NCBI GenBank assembly: GCA_029718625.1
Contig: JAINUF010000028.1
Coordinates: forward strand, 673,328-737,327
Source: Synaphobranchus kaupii
Lineage: Eukaryota; Chordata; Actinopteri; Anguilliformes; Synaphobranchidae
DNA length: 64,000 nucleotides
Direction of reading: 5' to 3'
Positions 1-11,994 of this stretch are shown here, piece by piece. Position numbers and translations under genes: made by a program. The notes beneath the pieces are model-generated. The model had not been told where the DNA came from and searched no databases. It saw only the letters and a program-made list of their open reading frames with translations. Numbering within the stretch: position 1 is the first letter of the stretch; each line of letters starts with the position of its first letter.

Positions 1-377
1 CAAACCTGCCTCAGTTACATCAGTTCTGTCAGTCTGTCACCAGTTCAGCCAAAATTCCAGCAACTTATTGTGAGAAGCTTGTGGAAGGCTACCTGAAATG
101 TTTGACCCAAGTTAAACAATTTAAACGCAATGCTACCAAATACTAACAGAGTGTATGCAAACTTCTGACCCACTGGGAATGTGATGAAAGAAATAAAAGC
201 TGAAATAAATAATTCTCTCTACTATTATTCTGACATTTCACATTTCACTTAAAATAAAGTTGTGATCCTAACTGACCTAAGACAGGGAATGTTTACTAGG
301 ATTAAATGTCAGGAATTGTGAAAAACTGAGTTTAAATGGATTTGGCTAAGGTGTATGTAAACCTTCGACTTCAACTG
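1..377 (+). mobile_element. 3' end of a Sleeping Beauty-like Tc1 element
   Basis: The transposase tail is followed by about 200 bp of non-coding DNA and then by the terminal inverted repeat, ending CTTCGACTTCAACTG at 377. That is close to the published Sleeping Beauty/TcS inverted-repeat end. The usual TA target duplication is obscured because a TG/TA microsatellite begins at once. The left end lies upstream of the window. Confidence 0.85.
3..146 (+). pseudogene. Tc1/mariner transposase, C-terminal fragment (Sleeping Beauty-like)
   Basis: Codons from position 3 stay open to a TAA at 144-146. The last 47 residues include the run CEKLVEGYLKCLTQVKQFK and finish NATKY, the characteristic end of teleost Tc1 transposases of the Sleeping Beauty/salmonid type. 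The catalytic DDE domain lies outside the window, so only the tail is visible. The terminal inverted repeat at about 346-377 follows downstream in the expected orientation. The element is presumably a dead copy like most of this family, but that cannot be judged from this fragment. Confidence 0.85.
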
Positions 378-435
378 TGTGTGTGTATATATATATATAT
401 ATACAGTATATATATATTATATATATATATCCAAA
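378..435. repeat. TG/TA microsatellite
   Basis: A short run of TG followed by alternating TA directly abuts the Tc1 end. From 436 to about 880 I see no recognisable gene; one plus-strand frame is open at 537-830 but resembles nothing I know. Confidence 0.8.
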
Positions 436-879
436 GTTCCCCTGGGGTAGTTGTGAGACTCTCTTTATCTCTTATCGTATCTATTAGGAAAATCTTTGTT
501 GATTACTTGAGGGTATAACAGGTTAATGCAGTATTAGTGCTGCGGAAGAGGTCTTTAAAGGCATCAAGATTACAGTGTCGTAGTTACATGGTTTCCCTGG
601 AGCTCGCCAAATGGCACTTGCAGTATGGGTGGGTAGAACAGTCAGAATGTGCCGCAGGGTGCCGTGTTGTCCACAACTCAGTATTGAGAAGGCACTGTAA
701 AAACATTAAGTCAGCACCAAGTACATACTCCAGCAATGGCTGCAACAACTATTCAGGCCTTTTAGCCTTTTTGCCCCCTAGTGGTAAAATATTGTTATTG
801 TCAATAATAACTGAGGGAGCTGTTTTGTGAGTGAAGGACAAGATGAAAAAAAATCAAAATCAAAATCAAACAAACCAAA

Positions 880-3800
880 AATACTTGAAAAACAGAATGC
901 CTTGAATTTACAGAAATGTTTAATAAAAACTTCTTTCTTCAATTTTTCCATTTCCATACAATAGCATAATTGGGCCCTCTTACAGAGAAGCAATTATACT
1001 GGTTATACATTTTTAGATAGACATTAAACATTTAAAAACAACACCTCTTACATTTTTATACAATACATATGACAGTTTTCTTATAAAATAAACATACAAT
1101 AAGCAAAAATAATATAATAAAAAAAATCTCTGCAGAACTCGTAACTTGTGCAACACATTTGAAATACAAAGCTAACCAGGCAGGAAAGTTTCTTTATACA
1201 CAAAGCAATAGAAAATTAACAACTATACAATATTTAATCAACAGCATAACAATTACCCTGCTCTGTACAAAAAAACCAAACAAAAACTTTACAAGGAGAG
1301 CATGCTTGGAACAAAGACATCTTCTGCCATTGCAATTCATGAGTACAAAGTCCATCCTCGCCTGCCAAAACTCAACGAGGGTGAGAAGGCTATTGACCCT
1401 GTTCCCCCCAACATTTAATCAAGGTCAAGCATTCATTAAGGAAATAGGTAGCATTTCTATAAAGCTCAGGCCTCCGGATAAAAGGTTACTCTGTTTACCA
1501 GTGGATGTCTGCTTTGCTTAGCCAATAAATGTTTACCGGAAACATTTGTTGTTCCTTATAAATTGTCCCTTATATACACAGTTTTAGCATCACTGTTGCG
1601 CAAAGGCTAAATCATAAAGGTATATATCACAATGGTGACTGATTATCCATTCAACTTTGAACGTGGAAATGTGACTTCCTTCCTTATTATGAAAACATAA
1701 AGAACCTGCTGCACGGGAGACTTCGACACTAGTTTAAATTTGTATGTTTTGAAGATCAAAAGACCGACAGAATCTGACAATTAGGAAATAGCTCTAACAA
1801 AAAAAGTCCCATCACATTCCACAAGGTGATTAAACACGCAATGTTTGTAGTTGATCCAGAAACGTTTCATTGAATTTCTCTTTTAAAGATCATTTTAGGA
1901 GAAGGGGATTACAGCAATGTATAGAAAATGACTTTGTTTTTGCCATAGGGAAAGTAGAAAGAATTTTCTTTGAAACAATACGCACATTATCACAACTGCT
2001 CCCTCTTTGAAAACGACTTGATAGCTGAAACTAGGGTAACACACCCTGGGTCAGATTAAATTGAATTATACGTGGGAACAGAACACATAACTAGATAGAA
2101 TACAAAACACCAGGCTGCCAGAAGGTGAAACAATACAAGTCTGTAATAGTTTCAAGGCAAGACACTTCTGCCGCAGTTATTTCCATCAGTTTTAGGGGGT
2201 CTGCAGTATATTCATATAGTAACTATTCATTAGACAGAAGAACATGGAACATTTAGTCTTACTGTACAGGTATTGACAGTTGGCATTGGTAGACCATTGT
2301 AATTTCCCCAAGTACAGTACAGTTCATTAATTTGTTTTAGAAGTTAAGGGGCACTTGGATGAAAGACTGAACTTAAATTTCAATTTGAAAAAAAACATTT
2401 TAATCTGAACTACAGTCAATATTGACAAAATGAAAGCCAGTATTTAAGAACACAACACCTCATTTGCCATAATCTACCTTCTGCACTTGATGTAATTCTC
2501 TGTCGCTCCAAATGGCTTTTCTAGAATTAATATTTTTCTTTTTTACATGAAAATGGATATTGTATGTTCACTTTTTTTTGTGTCGACTTCTTAATGTTTC
2601 CCCTTTGACTGGCTTTTTATCCCTAAATGTTAAAAATCTGTGATAAACTTCTCATTTTAGAGCTGAAGGTAAGACATTTGTGAAGTTTAAAACCTGTATG
2701 AGAAAGCACCCAGAATCACCACAAAAAGATCTGAGGTAAAAAATAAAAAAAGATGTATATTTTTATACAGCTACAGAGCCTTGGGTCAAAATGACCCCAC
2801 AGTTGGTACAGGACTTTTGAAAACAGCAATATGTTTATAGTATGTTTACTATTTAATCCCACCAAATTAGAAAAAGTCATACAAGATGGAAAACATATGG
2901 TTTTTAAGAGACGTAAAACACTGAATACAGTCAAATTGACCCCGAACATAATATGAGGGTCAATTGAGCGATGCTGTTATGCATATTGTGCGTTATCTTG
3001 TGTTAAGTGCTATTTACAGTGTTTCATTGTGGAGTTAACAGGACGTTACCTGCTGGCATGATTTAATAGTGAAAATAACTTACATTGAAGCATGTAAAAC
3101 ATAGATTAGGAAAGACTGTAAATCGCCAGAGACAAGACTGAAACACCCTTGCTTAGGGGTCTGTGTCATCTTCAGTCCAAAATGAAAGGCAGCATTTTTA
3201 GATTTTAAATAAACAGAATATAGGACAAATGTGCAATGCTATGCAGTTTTTAAAATAGCAGTGCCCTGGTAGCAAACGAATGGTCCACAGACACACACAG
3301 TGATAAGTTTTATCGAGTCATACAAATGGGCCCAAGGTACCTCTACTACCCAAGGTTGAACCAGGTACCTCTACTACCCAAGGTTGAACCAGGTACCTCT
3401 ACTACCCAAGGTTGAACCAGGTACCTCTACTACCCAAGGTTGAACCAGGTACCTCTACTTTTTCATTACGTTTGCAGAATTACATATTTGTGAACATTTC
3501 CTTATATTTTCAACTCAAAGAGATTGGCACTCTTGTCCATATTAATAAAATATAAGTATGCACAGGACAATAAAACAAATATTAATAAATAAAGTCCAGT
3601 ACCTATTCACATAATTAACTTGCACTTTGTGATGCATAAATAATTGCTAATGCACTATTTGTTATAACAAATATTGCAATTGAAGGATTGTAAGATGAAA
3701 GCTTCAGATGAAGCTTAATCTATGGTCACAACAGTGCCAAAAACATTTAAATCTTGAATAGCTTGATTTAAGCAAATTCCTGTTAACATGCGTGACACAA

Positions 3801-5100
3801 ATCCAAGCAACTCCAAATGAGATATGCAGTATCTCAAAAACAAAATAACTATGAGAATTTTGGACTGCATGCTTGTAATCAACATCCCATTAAAAATAAG
3901 CCGTATCTCTTTGCGAACAATTAATTTGCAGCGTAGCTAAATGGCAAACTTCAGATATTAGCCAACATATTTAAGGACACTAAACAACAAGGCAACATTG
4001 TGAATGTTAATGTTGTAGCTGCTTTTAATTTCCATCTCTTTTTTTTGGTTAAAATATTTGTATTTTTGTGTTCGGGCAAAACGGGGCATTCTAAGAATAA
4101 CATTGATTTTTAATCTCAATGGTTCTCTACCAATCTTCAAATGAGCTTGTGGCAGATACTGCCAATATAGGCACTTGTTTAAACTCTAGGGTAGATGGAG
4201 TGCAGAGAGCCAGTGTTAGCTGGTGCTCACTGGCAGCCAAAACGGGACACACATTTCCCAGACAGGATGGCTTTTCTCTGGCATAAGAATGAGCAGCTGT
4301 GGAAAAAGCCGCTCGAAATGTACAAACTGCCCCCTAAAATGGGACGACAGTTGGTCATTTTGGACTGGAAGCGAGAACTTGCAGAATTTGCATAAAATGA
4401 ATATACACAACTTATTTTCTGGTGTTTACACAGGCAGATGATTGTAACATTGTAAGCCAAGTTATTTTGTCATCAAAATATCAGACAAACATTGTCCCTT
4501 GCAGAAAATTATGGATTATGGGAGAGGGTGTACTTGAACTCAAATGCATCAGCTTTGCAGAACTTTTTGGACAGAATCTTTTCTGGCTACAATTATAATC
4601 AGCAATACGCATTTTGTACAATTATTTATGTTTACCTGCATATTGCTATTTGTCCTTGGAGTGGTAATCGACTGCTATTGCATATTTTTGCTTCTTTAAA
4701 TAACAGTTAGCATTATTTATTAAATTATTGCAAATGTTAAAGCACTGCTAATGAACTGAGTACATGTTACAGGTTGTTGGTGTATGGCAAATGCACAGGC
4801 TTTAGAGTCACTAATTGTTTGCTTTTGTTCTCGTCATTTGTTTGCAACCAACATCACAACTGAAACTCAATTAGATATTTGGAATAAATATGTCACACAT
4901 TTTTGATTTTTAAAAGTCAAGAGCAGTTAACAAGCGTCATCAATAAAAGTGACAGAAATAAATAATTGTGGATTTGTGAAAAATAAAAATCGAATATACC
5001 AATATGGTATGGAAAAATCCTTTAGATTCATTCATGTTGGTATATATAGTCTAATAGCTTCCACTGGATAATGAGGCACTTTGTATTGTTTCTTAGTGAA
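880..5100 (-). other. Unique AT-rich region, possible long 3' UTR of the AFF gene
   Basis: This 4.2-kb stretch is AT-rich, has no transposon ends I can recognise, and contains only one small tandem repeat (3336-3459). It lies downstream of the AFF stop codon on the minus strand. AFF-family mRNAs are known for long 3' UTRs, so it could be distal 3' UTR, but the Harbinger and hAT elements at 6-8.8 kb would then be inside it. All small open frames here (for example near 1159-1521 and 4195-4460) look random. This is inference only. Confidence 0.25.
3336..3459. repeat. 28-bp tandem repeat, about 4.4 copies
   Basis: The unit begins GGTACCTCTACTACCCAAGG and recurs at 3336, 3364, 3392, 3420 and 3448 with no visible divergence, suggesting recent duplication. 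Confidence 0.95.
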
Positions 5101-5118
5101 AGGAACATTTCACACGCT

Positions 5119-5155
5119 CGCACGCAAGCACGCACGCACACACACACGCCCACAC

Positions 5156-5186
<31 letters not shown>
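5119..5186. repeat. CA/GCAC and CAT microsatellites
   Basis: A run of CACG/CACA dinucleotide-like repeats passes into nine or more CAT trinucleotides. Confidence 0.85.
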
Positions 5187-5327
5187 GGTCCACAGGAACA
5201 CATCGGGCTTTAGTTAGGGCTGATGAGCCTCTGGGAATTCCCTTCCCAAAACCATCACCATATTGCACACAAAGCTAACCGCACATACGTCCCATAAAAA
5301 ACCAAACAAACACAAAGAATGGCTCAT

Positions 5328-5771
5328 AAATCACCTCGCGGGTCTGCGTAACGAATGAATCACCTCGAGGGTCTGCGTAACGAATGAATCACCTCGAGGG
5401 TCTGCGTAACGAATGAATCACCTCGAGGGTCTGCGTAACGAATGAATCACCTCGAGGGTCTGCGTAACGAATGAATCACCTCGAGGGTCTGCGTAACGAA
5501 TGAATCACCTCGAGGGTCTGCGTAACGAATGAATCACCTCGAGGGTCTGCGTAACGAATGAATCACCTCGAGGGTCTGCGTAACGAATGAATCACCTCGA
5601 GGGTCTGCGTAACGAATGAATCACCTCGAGGGTCTGCGTAACGAACGAATCACCTCGAGGGTCTGCGTAACGAATGAATCACCTCGAGGGTCTGCGTAAC
5701 GAATGAATCACCTCGAGGGTCTGCGTAACGAATGAATCACCTCGAGGGTCTGCGTAACGAATGAATCACCA
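5328..5771. repeat. 29-bp minisatellite, about 15 copies
   Basis: The unit reads GAATGAATCACCTCGAGGGT followed by CTGCGTAAC. Every internal unit has a CTCGAG site; the first has CTCGCG and the last CACGAT. Copies are nearly identical. Confidence 0.95.
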
Positions 5772-5994
5772 CGATAAACCGACCGAGGCCTATGACTGAA
5801 ACTGAAAACAGCATGCTGGTCTGCCACAGGGCAGATACGTAGGTTAGCTGCACTTGTCAAGGGTCCTGGTTCAGACACACGCTCAACAATCTCCCTCAGT
5901 ATCCACATCTGTATATGGAAAGGAAAATGAACCTCTGTGGTATATACTGAAATGCAAGCAGTTGAGTTGAATGACATGTTTGAAAGGAGACTAA

Positions 5995-6970
5995 GGGCTC
6001 TATTTTAATAAACCAAACGCAATGATGAACGCAAGAGTAATCGCTTGGCGGTATCACTCTGAGGGCGTGTCGGCGAGAAATTTGGTAATTTCATGACGGC
6101 AATCTTGGCGCACCTTATGGCGGTATTGCTAAAAGGCTGGGTTTAAACGTCCAAGGTGTGTCTCTATGGTAGCCAATCAAATTGTTGTTCTCATGCTTTA
6201 AAAGAAAGCCAGTTGGAACGCAATCGCTCCATGCAATTTCATAATGAGCAACCCAAACGCACTGGACCGCCAACGACAAGAGCGATTTTCCGCACAGGAA
6301 TCAGACATACTTGCAACAGAAGTACAGACTAGGACTGTAGTAATTTATGGATCACAATCCACACCACCTCGCCTCCCAGAAGTTCGGAAGGCACGGGAGG
6401 AGGTGGCGAATGCATTAATTAGCCTACATTAGGTGATGTAGGCATAATTATGATTCAAATGGTAGGCTTATGATTCAACTGTGTCAATGTGTAATTTATA
6501 TATTATAGGCTATTGGCCTACATGATCGCAAGTTTCTTGTAAGCTGTCCTGTTTTATTCTAGTAGTTCAAATTAAAATTAATTAATTAATAATAATTATA
6601 GGCTATTTGTTCATTAAATGTTAGTGTAATGTTGGCATCACCTATAGACACTACATAGAACTACATGACGAATAAGTTGCCAAATTGCCAGAGTCTATTG
6701 CGTTCCCGCTAAGAGGTGGTTCCAGCTGATCATAACGAAATGGGTTTTCGTTGGTTCAAATTGTCACTGAGCCGAAAGTATTTTAGAACACGCCCCAGAC
6801 AGCGCCACCCATCCCACTGCAGCGCAAGCGAAAGGATGTTATGTTGAGAATTTGTTGATCCTAGCGGTATTGCTGAGAAACGCCATAGCGCCAGTTTTAA
6901 GACGTTGATGCTGTCAACAAGCTTGCGTTTGACTATACCGTCCCCTTGCGCTGGTTTGAAAATAGAGCCC
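5995..6970. mobile_element. PIF/Harbinger-like element (976 bp) with TAA target duplication
   Basis: Inverted ends GGGCTCTATTTT (left) and AAAATAGAGCCC (right) are flanked by TAA on both sides (5992-5994 and 6971-6973). A 3-bp TWA duplication is the hallmark of PIF/Harbinger. The interior is mostly non-coding but keeps a Myb/SANT-like fragment at 6244-6432. The element is too short for a transposase, so it is non-autonomous. Confidence 0.75.
6244..6432 (+). pseudogene. Myb/SANT-like (NAIF1-type) DNA-binding protein remnant of Harbinger
   Basis: A 62-residue frame contains RFSAQESDILATEVQTR then VVIYG, and later VRKAREEVANAL. This fits the pattern of the Myb/SANT-like domain encoded by the second gene of Harbinger transposons (RFT/S...E...L..EV..R...LYG). 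It ends after about 60 residues and lacks the rest of the protein. Assignment is by pattern recall; a profile search would be decisive. Confidence 0.45.
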
Positions 6971-7057
6971 TAAATATTATCTGATCCAGAGCACCTCACC
7001 AAGAGGCCTGTGTGTCAGTGAGGTGAAGATGCTTACATGGGAACTGACTGTCCAGAG

Positions 7058-7813
7058 CAGGGGTGTCCCAAACTCGGTCCTGGGGGACCCCTGTGTGTGC
7101 TGGTTTTTGTTGCAACCACAGTTGCAATCCCAGAATTTTAACAAGCTGTTAATTTTTCTTAATTAGGTGCTTTTCATGTTTGGAGGAATTATTCAACATC
7201 TTAAGCCACATTATGTCAGAAATAGCTATGCATGCCATGTAGAATAAACTCCCCTTGTTCACATTGTGCTATATTGCAACAATTACATAAAAAGAGGTTA
7301 CAAAATTATGTATTTTAACTGATCAAATTAAAGAGTGAAGTGAATCAATAGGCTCCTAATTAGGTTGTTGAACACATGTGTTTAACTAATTAATTTTTTC
7401 TTTAAGCTTATTAACACAATGCAGGTTTGGCTCGTTATCATTTGCTTTGTGTTTGAATTCTTCATTATCTATCAAATGGTTAGTTTTAGTGGCCATGTGT
7501 CCACACTTTCACCAATTAGGAGCCTATTGATTCAAATCTGTCTTTAAATGTATCTGTTAAATAATTTTCTTATCTTTTTTAAATAATATAGCACAATAAG
7601 CACAATGTGAACATGGGGTGTTTATTCTACATGGCATCCATAGCTATTTCTGATATAATTTATATGGCTTAAGAGAGTAAATAATTCCTCTTAACATGAC
7701 AAACTCCTAATTAAGAAAAATGTACAGCTTGTTGAAATTCTGGGATTGCAACTGTGGTTGCAACGAAAACCAGCATACACAGGGGGGCCCCAGGACCGGT
7801 TTGGGAACCCCTG
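7058..7813. mobile_element. Palindromic hAT-like MITE, 756 bp
   Basis: The left and right halves are reverse complements over several hundred bases. For example, the arms share GTTGCAACCACAGTTGCAAT near both ends, and AATTAGGAGCCTATTGATTC appears towards the middle of each arm. Flanking 8-mers are GTCCAGAG (7050-7057) and GTCTAGAG (7814-7821), an 8-bp duplication with one mismatch as expected for hAT. No coding capacity is visible. Confidence 0.75.
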
Positions 7814-7820
7814 GTCTAGA

Positions 7821-8360
7821 GTGCCAGGGGTGTCAAACTCCAGTCCTGGAGGGCCGCAGTGTCTACAGGTATTTGTGGTTTCCTTTCAATCAGCACCCAG
7901 TTAAAGCATTGAGAACAAGGCGTGTGGACTTCTTAGCCAATCAGTGACTTAAATTAATGACTTGTGCTGAAACGCACCAAAAATCAGCAGACACTGCGGC
8001 CCTCCAGGACTGGAGTTAAACCAGCAGACACAGTGGCCCTCCAGGACTGGAGTTAAACCAGCAGACACTGCGGCCCTCCAGGACCGGAGTTAAACCAGCA
8101 GGCACTGCGGCCCTCCAGGACCGGAGTTAAACCAGCAGACACTGCGGCCCTCCAGGACCGGAGTTAAACCAGCAGACACAGTGGCCCTCCAGGACCGGAG
8201 TTAAACCTGCAGACACTGCGGCCCCACAGGACTGGAGTTAAACCAGCAGACACTGTGGCCCTCCAGGACCAGAGTTAAACCTGCAGACACTGCGGCCCTC
8301 CAGGACCGGAGTTAAACCTGCAGACACTGCGGCCCTCCAGGACTGGAGTTTGACACACCT
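7821..8360. mobile_element. hAT-like MITE with perfect 8-bp target duplication
   Basis: The terminal sequence CCAGGGGTGTCAAACTCCAG faces its inverted copy at the right end (ending GTTTGACACACCTG). GGTCTAGA flanks both sides exactly (7813-7820 and 8361-8368). The right terminus has been amplified into a 37-bp tandem array (7985-8355). Confidence 0.75.
7985..8355. repeat. 37-bp minisatellite made from a MITE terminal repeat, 10 copies
   Basis: Units start CAGCAGACACTGCGGCCCTC at 7985, 8022, 8059 and so on every 37 bp. Each unit is a copy of the terminal inverted repeat of the surrounding hAT-like MITE. The last copy merges into the true element end. Confidence 0.9.
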
Positions 8361-8368
8361 GGTCTAGA

Positions 8369-8807
8369 CCAAGGTTATTATTGACGTATTTTTTTAATTG
8401 CGTCTTTATTTCTATTTTAGTTTCAATTCCACTTTCTAATTTCATTTAGTTTTAGTTACTTTTCAGAGTGTTTGTTCATTTTAGTTGTTCAATGTGTTCC
8501 AATTTTAGTTTAAGTCTTTCAATTTTTATTTTAGTTTTAGCAGTTATTTTTTTATTTTTGATTTGCATGCCACATACCCCACTGCCTACAACAACTATGC
8601 AGTATAAGTATAATTGTAGTCACGTCAATATATATACTCTCATACATGCCCGCAAGTTGCGACTGGATCAAAAACATTCTATTTTATTTTAGTTTGTTTT
8701 GGAACAATGCAATACAGTTGGTTTTTTCACATAATCTCATTTTCATTTTTATGTCAATAAAATTTTTTTTCGTTTTTGTTTTAATTTCAATTAACGATAA
8801 TTACCTT
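8369..8807. mobile_element. Third hAT-like/foldback MITE in the chain
   Basis: Ends CCAAGGTTATTATTGACG and its near-inverse at 8790-8807 (ATAATTACCTT) enclose T-rich sequence of repeated TTTTAGTTTTAG type. The flanks are GGTCTAGA at 8361-8368 and GGTCCAGA at 8808-8815. From 8816 to 9806 I see only unremarkable AT-rich sequence, probably 3' UTR or intergenic. Confidence 0.55.
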
Positions 8808-9806
8808 GGTCCAGACACAGCAAAAGACGAAGAGACTATTATCCCACCAGCCAGATAATAATGTATTCTGCTTCAGGCTTATGCTAGTCTTTACAATTGT
8901 GGGTAAGAACAAAAAATCTACTCACATGGTGACTTAAAATATATAAATATTTAAAGATGGAAAAAAGAGCAGGTAATCTCCTTTAATGGGCTGGGAGCCT
9001 ATGTCGTGTTTCAGAAAGCTGTACTGTCAAATAATCATGAGAATTCTGGTTCACATTCCTAACAAAATGTAATGGTTTTAGTAGGAGATGAGTAATACTG
9101 AAGGTTAACTTAACTGATGATACCAGTTACTGGTGCTTCCACAGGTGGATACCCAGGTTTCAAGACTATTCAGCAACACGCCTAATTGTCAGTCTACACA
9201 TTATGCTCTTCAAACTCAGCAAACGTATGCTCTTTTGGAAACTAAGGTATTTCTCTTATACAGTAACTAATGAAATTTACCTGTGGTTTCCGACAGCCTG
9301 CTCTGATACGTTGTAATCCATATATGTGCAATTTGCTCAGTAAATTAATTACATTTTTAAATTATATTACGTGTATATCTGCCACTGCAAAAGAGTTGTG
9401 AAGCAGAACCAGTAGCCAACTGAAATACATTGTGTTACAGATGATCGAGGTCTTCTTTTGAAATTAAGTAGGACGCAAAATATACCATCAGCCTTCAAAG
9501 GAGGGTGAGAGTTACTGCAATTTCTTCTCAGCGTGGACTGCAGGCAAATTCATGACCTATAGCAGATATAAAATATTTTGAACTATATTTTTTGGGGGGG
9601 AATTCCTGACATCCATCCAATCTGGCGGTACGGTCAAACCGTCTGGCAATGGAACCAAATAAGTGGGAGAAAGGTGGAGTAAACGAGCTATAGTGCTAGA
9701 GGAGTGGGCGGAGACAGCCAGCTCCTCAGGGCTTGATTGGTGGAGATGGGTATGCTGGTAGAGGTAGTGATGGAGGTGAGAGTGACATGGTGCTCCGGTC
9801 CTGGCA

Positions 9807-9928
9807 CTATAAGAGCTGTGCCTCCACCCGCAGCCAGTGCAGGCCTTGCCGTACATAGCGGACCAGTTCTCCCATGCTGCTTTGCTGGGTCAACGGCTCC
9901 ATCATTGAGTTCAGTTCCCCAAAGAACT
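9807..9928 (-). CDS. aff2/aff3: AFF-family gene, terminal coding exon
   Basis: After an acceptor reading TTCTGCAG, the exon begins AG TTC TTT and codes for [20 protein letters not shown] followed by [20 protein letters not shown] and a TAG at 9807. The leading AG completes a GAG codon with the final G of the previous exon. The pattern EFF.(D/E)L...M.PLT..SSM..LV.Y..QGLHWLR is the diagnostic C-terminus of AF4/FMR2 proteins, the last helix of the C-terminal homology domain. I saw no clear AATAAA on the minus strand in the next 250 bp, so the poly(A) site is further downstream. Confidence 0.93.
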
Positions 9929-11756
9929 CTGCAGAACGAGAGTGAAGGAGAGAAAGAGAAAGAAGGACAAACGGCATGTTCAGAAACATGGAAGCACACA
10001 GACACGTCAGGCCCTACACATTTCAGACCCAGTGAAAGTGCTGATAAGCTTCACCATGATCGCCAACCTGTGGATGATCGCTGATAATACCACCAGTGAA
10101 ACACATCACTGGACTGCTGCATTATGGGAATAAAACTCCAATACGTTAAGGTTGTGTCAAGAGCTGCTGTCAAGTCTCAACATGCCATTTTGACACTGAA
10201 GTGCAATAAAACTTATAAAAAATAAATATAAAACTAGAAAAAAGAATTTAATAAGAAGGTCAGTCATAACTGAAAAACTGAAACCAAACTGAAGTTCTGT
10301 AGTGATCTGCAGTCATGGACAAGACCCGCTTGAGGCCCTGTCAAAGGAGTTCTCTTCTTGAAGCCACCGACCAAACATGAAATCACCTTTAGCATTTCAC
10401 AGAAACTTTGTTCAGGTCTAAGCAGGAAGACCTGAAAATGTTGTTACAAGAATATGCAACTGGCATAATGTTTCGAATCAAGTGTAAGCACTTAGGAGCA
10501 GATTATGCAAATTGTTTAATCAGGCTATTTGTTATTTAAGATGCAGCTTTAAACTTACTGATTTACTGTTTGACTACAAATTAAACTAGAATGGCAGTTG
10601 GAGAGATGCTAACACCCGTGTGAGTGGGCTAAGCACTGAACTCTATGGTATGGAACAGATGTAACCACTTACTTCTATCGGCAAAGTTGCAGCAAACAAT
10701 ATGCCGTCCAGTGCACCACACCTCTCAATTTCACTTTAGGCCAGGCGGCCCCAATCTTATCCAGTAAGGGCCGGTGTGGGTGCAGGCTTTTGTCCCACCA
10801 AGCAGTAACACACCTGATTCTACTAATCAAGGCCCTTAGCAAAGACTAGTGGTCGATTAGTAGAATCATGGCTGTGTCCGAATATGACCCCTACTCCCTT
10901 TTTGAGGGCGCATATTTGAGTCCACTTCCTCAAAAAGCTTTTGAGTGGGCAACTTTTTCTCACTCTTAAAATACCAGGATGAACCCCCTTATTTTGTTGA
11001 GGGAATTCAGGAGCACACTCATCTGCAGAACGGTGCACTCATCCGACAATTTCAGTAAGTAACCCGGAAGTAAAAGCGTAAAAGACATAGAGCGTATATG
11101 TATATCTATGGCATAAGATAGGTTCATATTACAAAATAATCTCTTTTTTTTTGTTAATTCTATCTTCATTCATAATCTATACTTTGTAACAATCGTCATA
11201 TGTTAACTGATTGATATTCTCAATAAGAATAAAAAAATAAAAATAAATATTATGAACTACTTCCTCACTAGTTTGGAAAGAGTTTTGCAGGATTTCTTTT
11301 GCACACTGCTTGCAAAGTGAAGGGACAGGGCACTTCTTTAGGCTATAATTGAGAAATAGCTGATTTTTTTCTACTAAACTAAGGGTTTATATTTTAATTG
11401 TGTAGTTAATGCTGTACTGTGTGGGTGTCCACTTGCATTTTTACGGTACACAGTCTTGAATACAAGTTGTAGAAAGAGCATTAAACATTTTTTGGCAGGC
11501 GAAAGCAACTGTCAGACGATGAACCTCTAATTGTTAATCACACAAAAATAAAGCATTGTTCTGACCTGAAAGTCAAAGCTGTGTTTATGTATTATAGTGC
11601 TATGTATTTTACTCTTCTGTGTTATATGATAAAACAAAAATAAACCATCCAACCAAAATTTTGCCAAGTTAAAAACACTTTAGATGGCTCACAATCTGCA
11701 TATAATGCTTCATATCCCTATATTTAGTCTGCATATAATGCTTCATATCCCTATTA

Positions 11757-11977
11757 CAGGCATTTAGCAGACGCTCTTATCCAGAGCGACTTACACAACT
11801 TTTTTTTTATTATAATGTTTTTACATATTATCCATTTATACAGCTGGATATATACTGAAGTAATTCAGGTTAAGTACCTTGCTCAAGGGTACAGCGGCAA
11901 TGTCCTACCTGGGAATTGAACCTGCAACCTTTCGGTTACAAGGCCAGTTCCTTAACCATTATACTACACTGCCGCCA
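11757..11977. repeat. tRNA-related teleost interspersed repeat
   Basis: It begins GGCATTTAGCAGACGCTCTT and later reads GCTCAAGGGTACAGCGGCAA, then a tRNA-like stretch GAACCTGCAACCTTTCGGTT...CCTTAACCATTATACTAC. This combination is widespread in teleost genomes and often triggers tRNA scanners. Related but more diverged copies occur at 20850-21020 and 41285-41810. Confidence 0.7.
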
Positions 11978-11994
11978 TATTATATTATATATTT

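Noticed and set aside
537..830. 97-residue plus-strand frame
   Set aside because: No recognisable motif, no splice context, and codon pattern not obviously coding.
5328..5771. CRISPR-like array
   Set aside because: Direct repeats have no unique spacers; this is a minisatellite in a vertebrate genome.
11900..11977. Possible tRNA gene
   Set aside because: The tRNA-like stretch belongs to a dispersed repeat; I could not build a full cloverleaf, and diverged copies exist elsewhere in the window.
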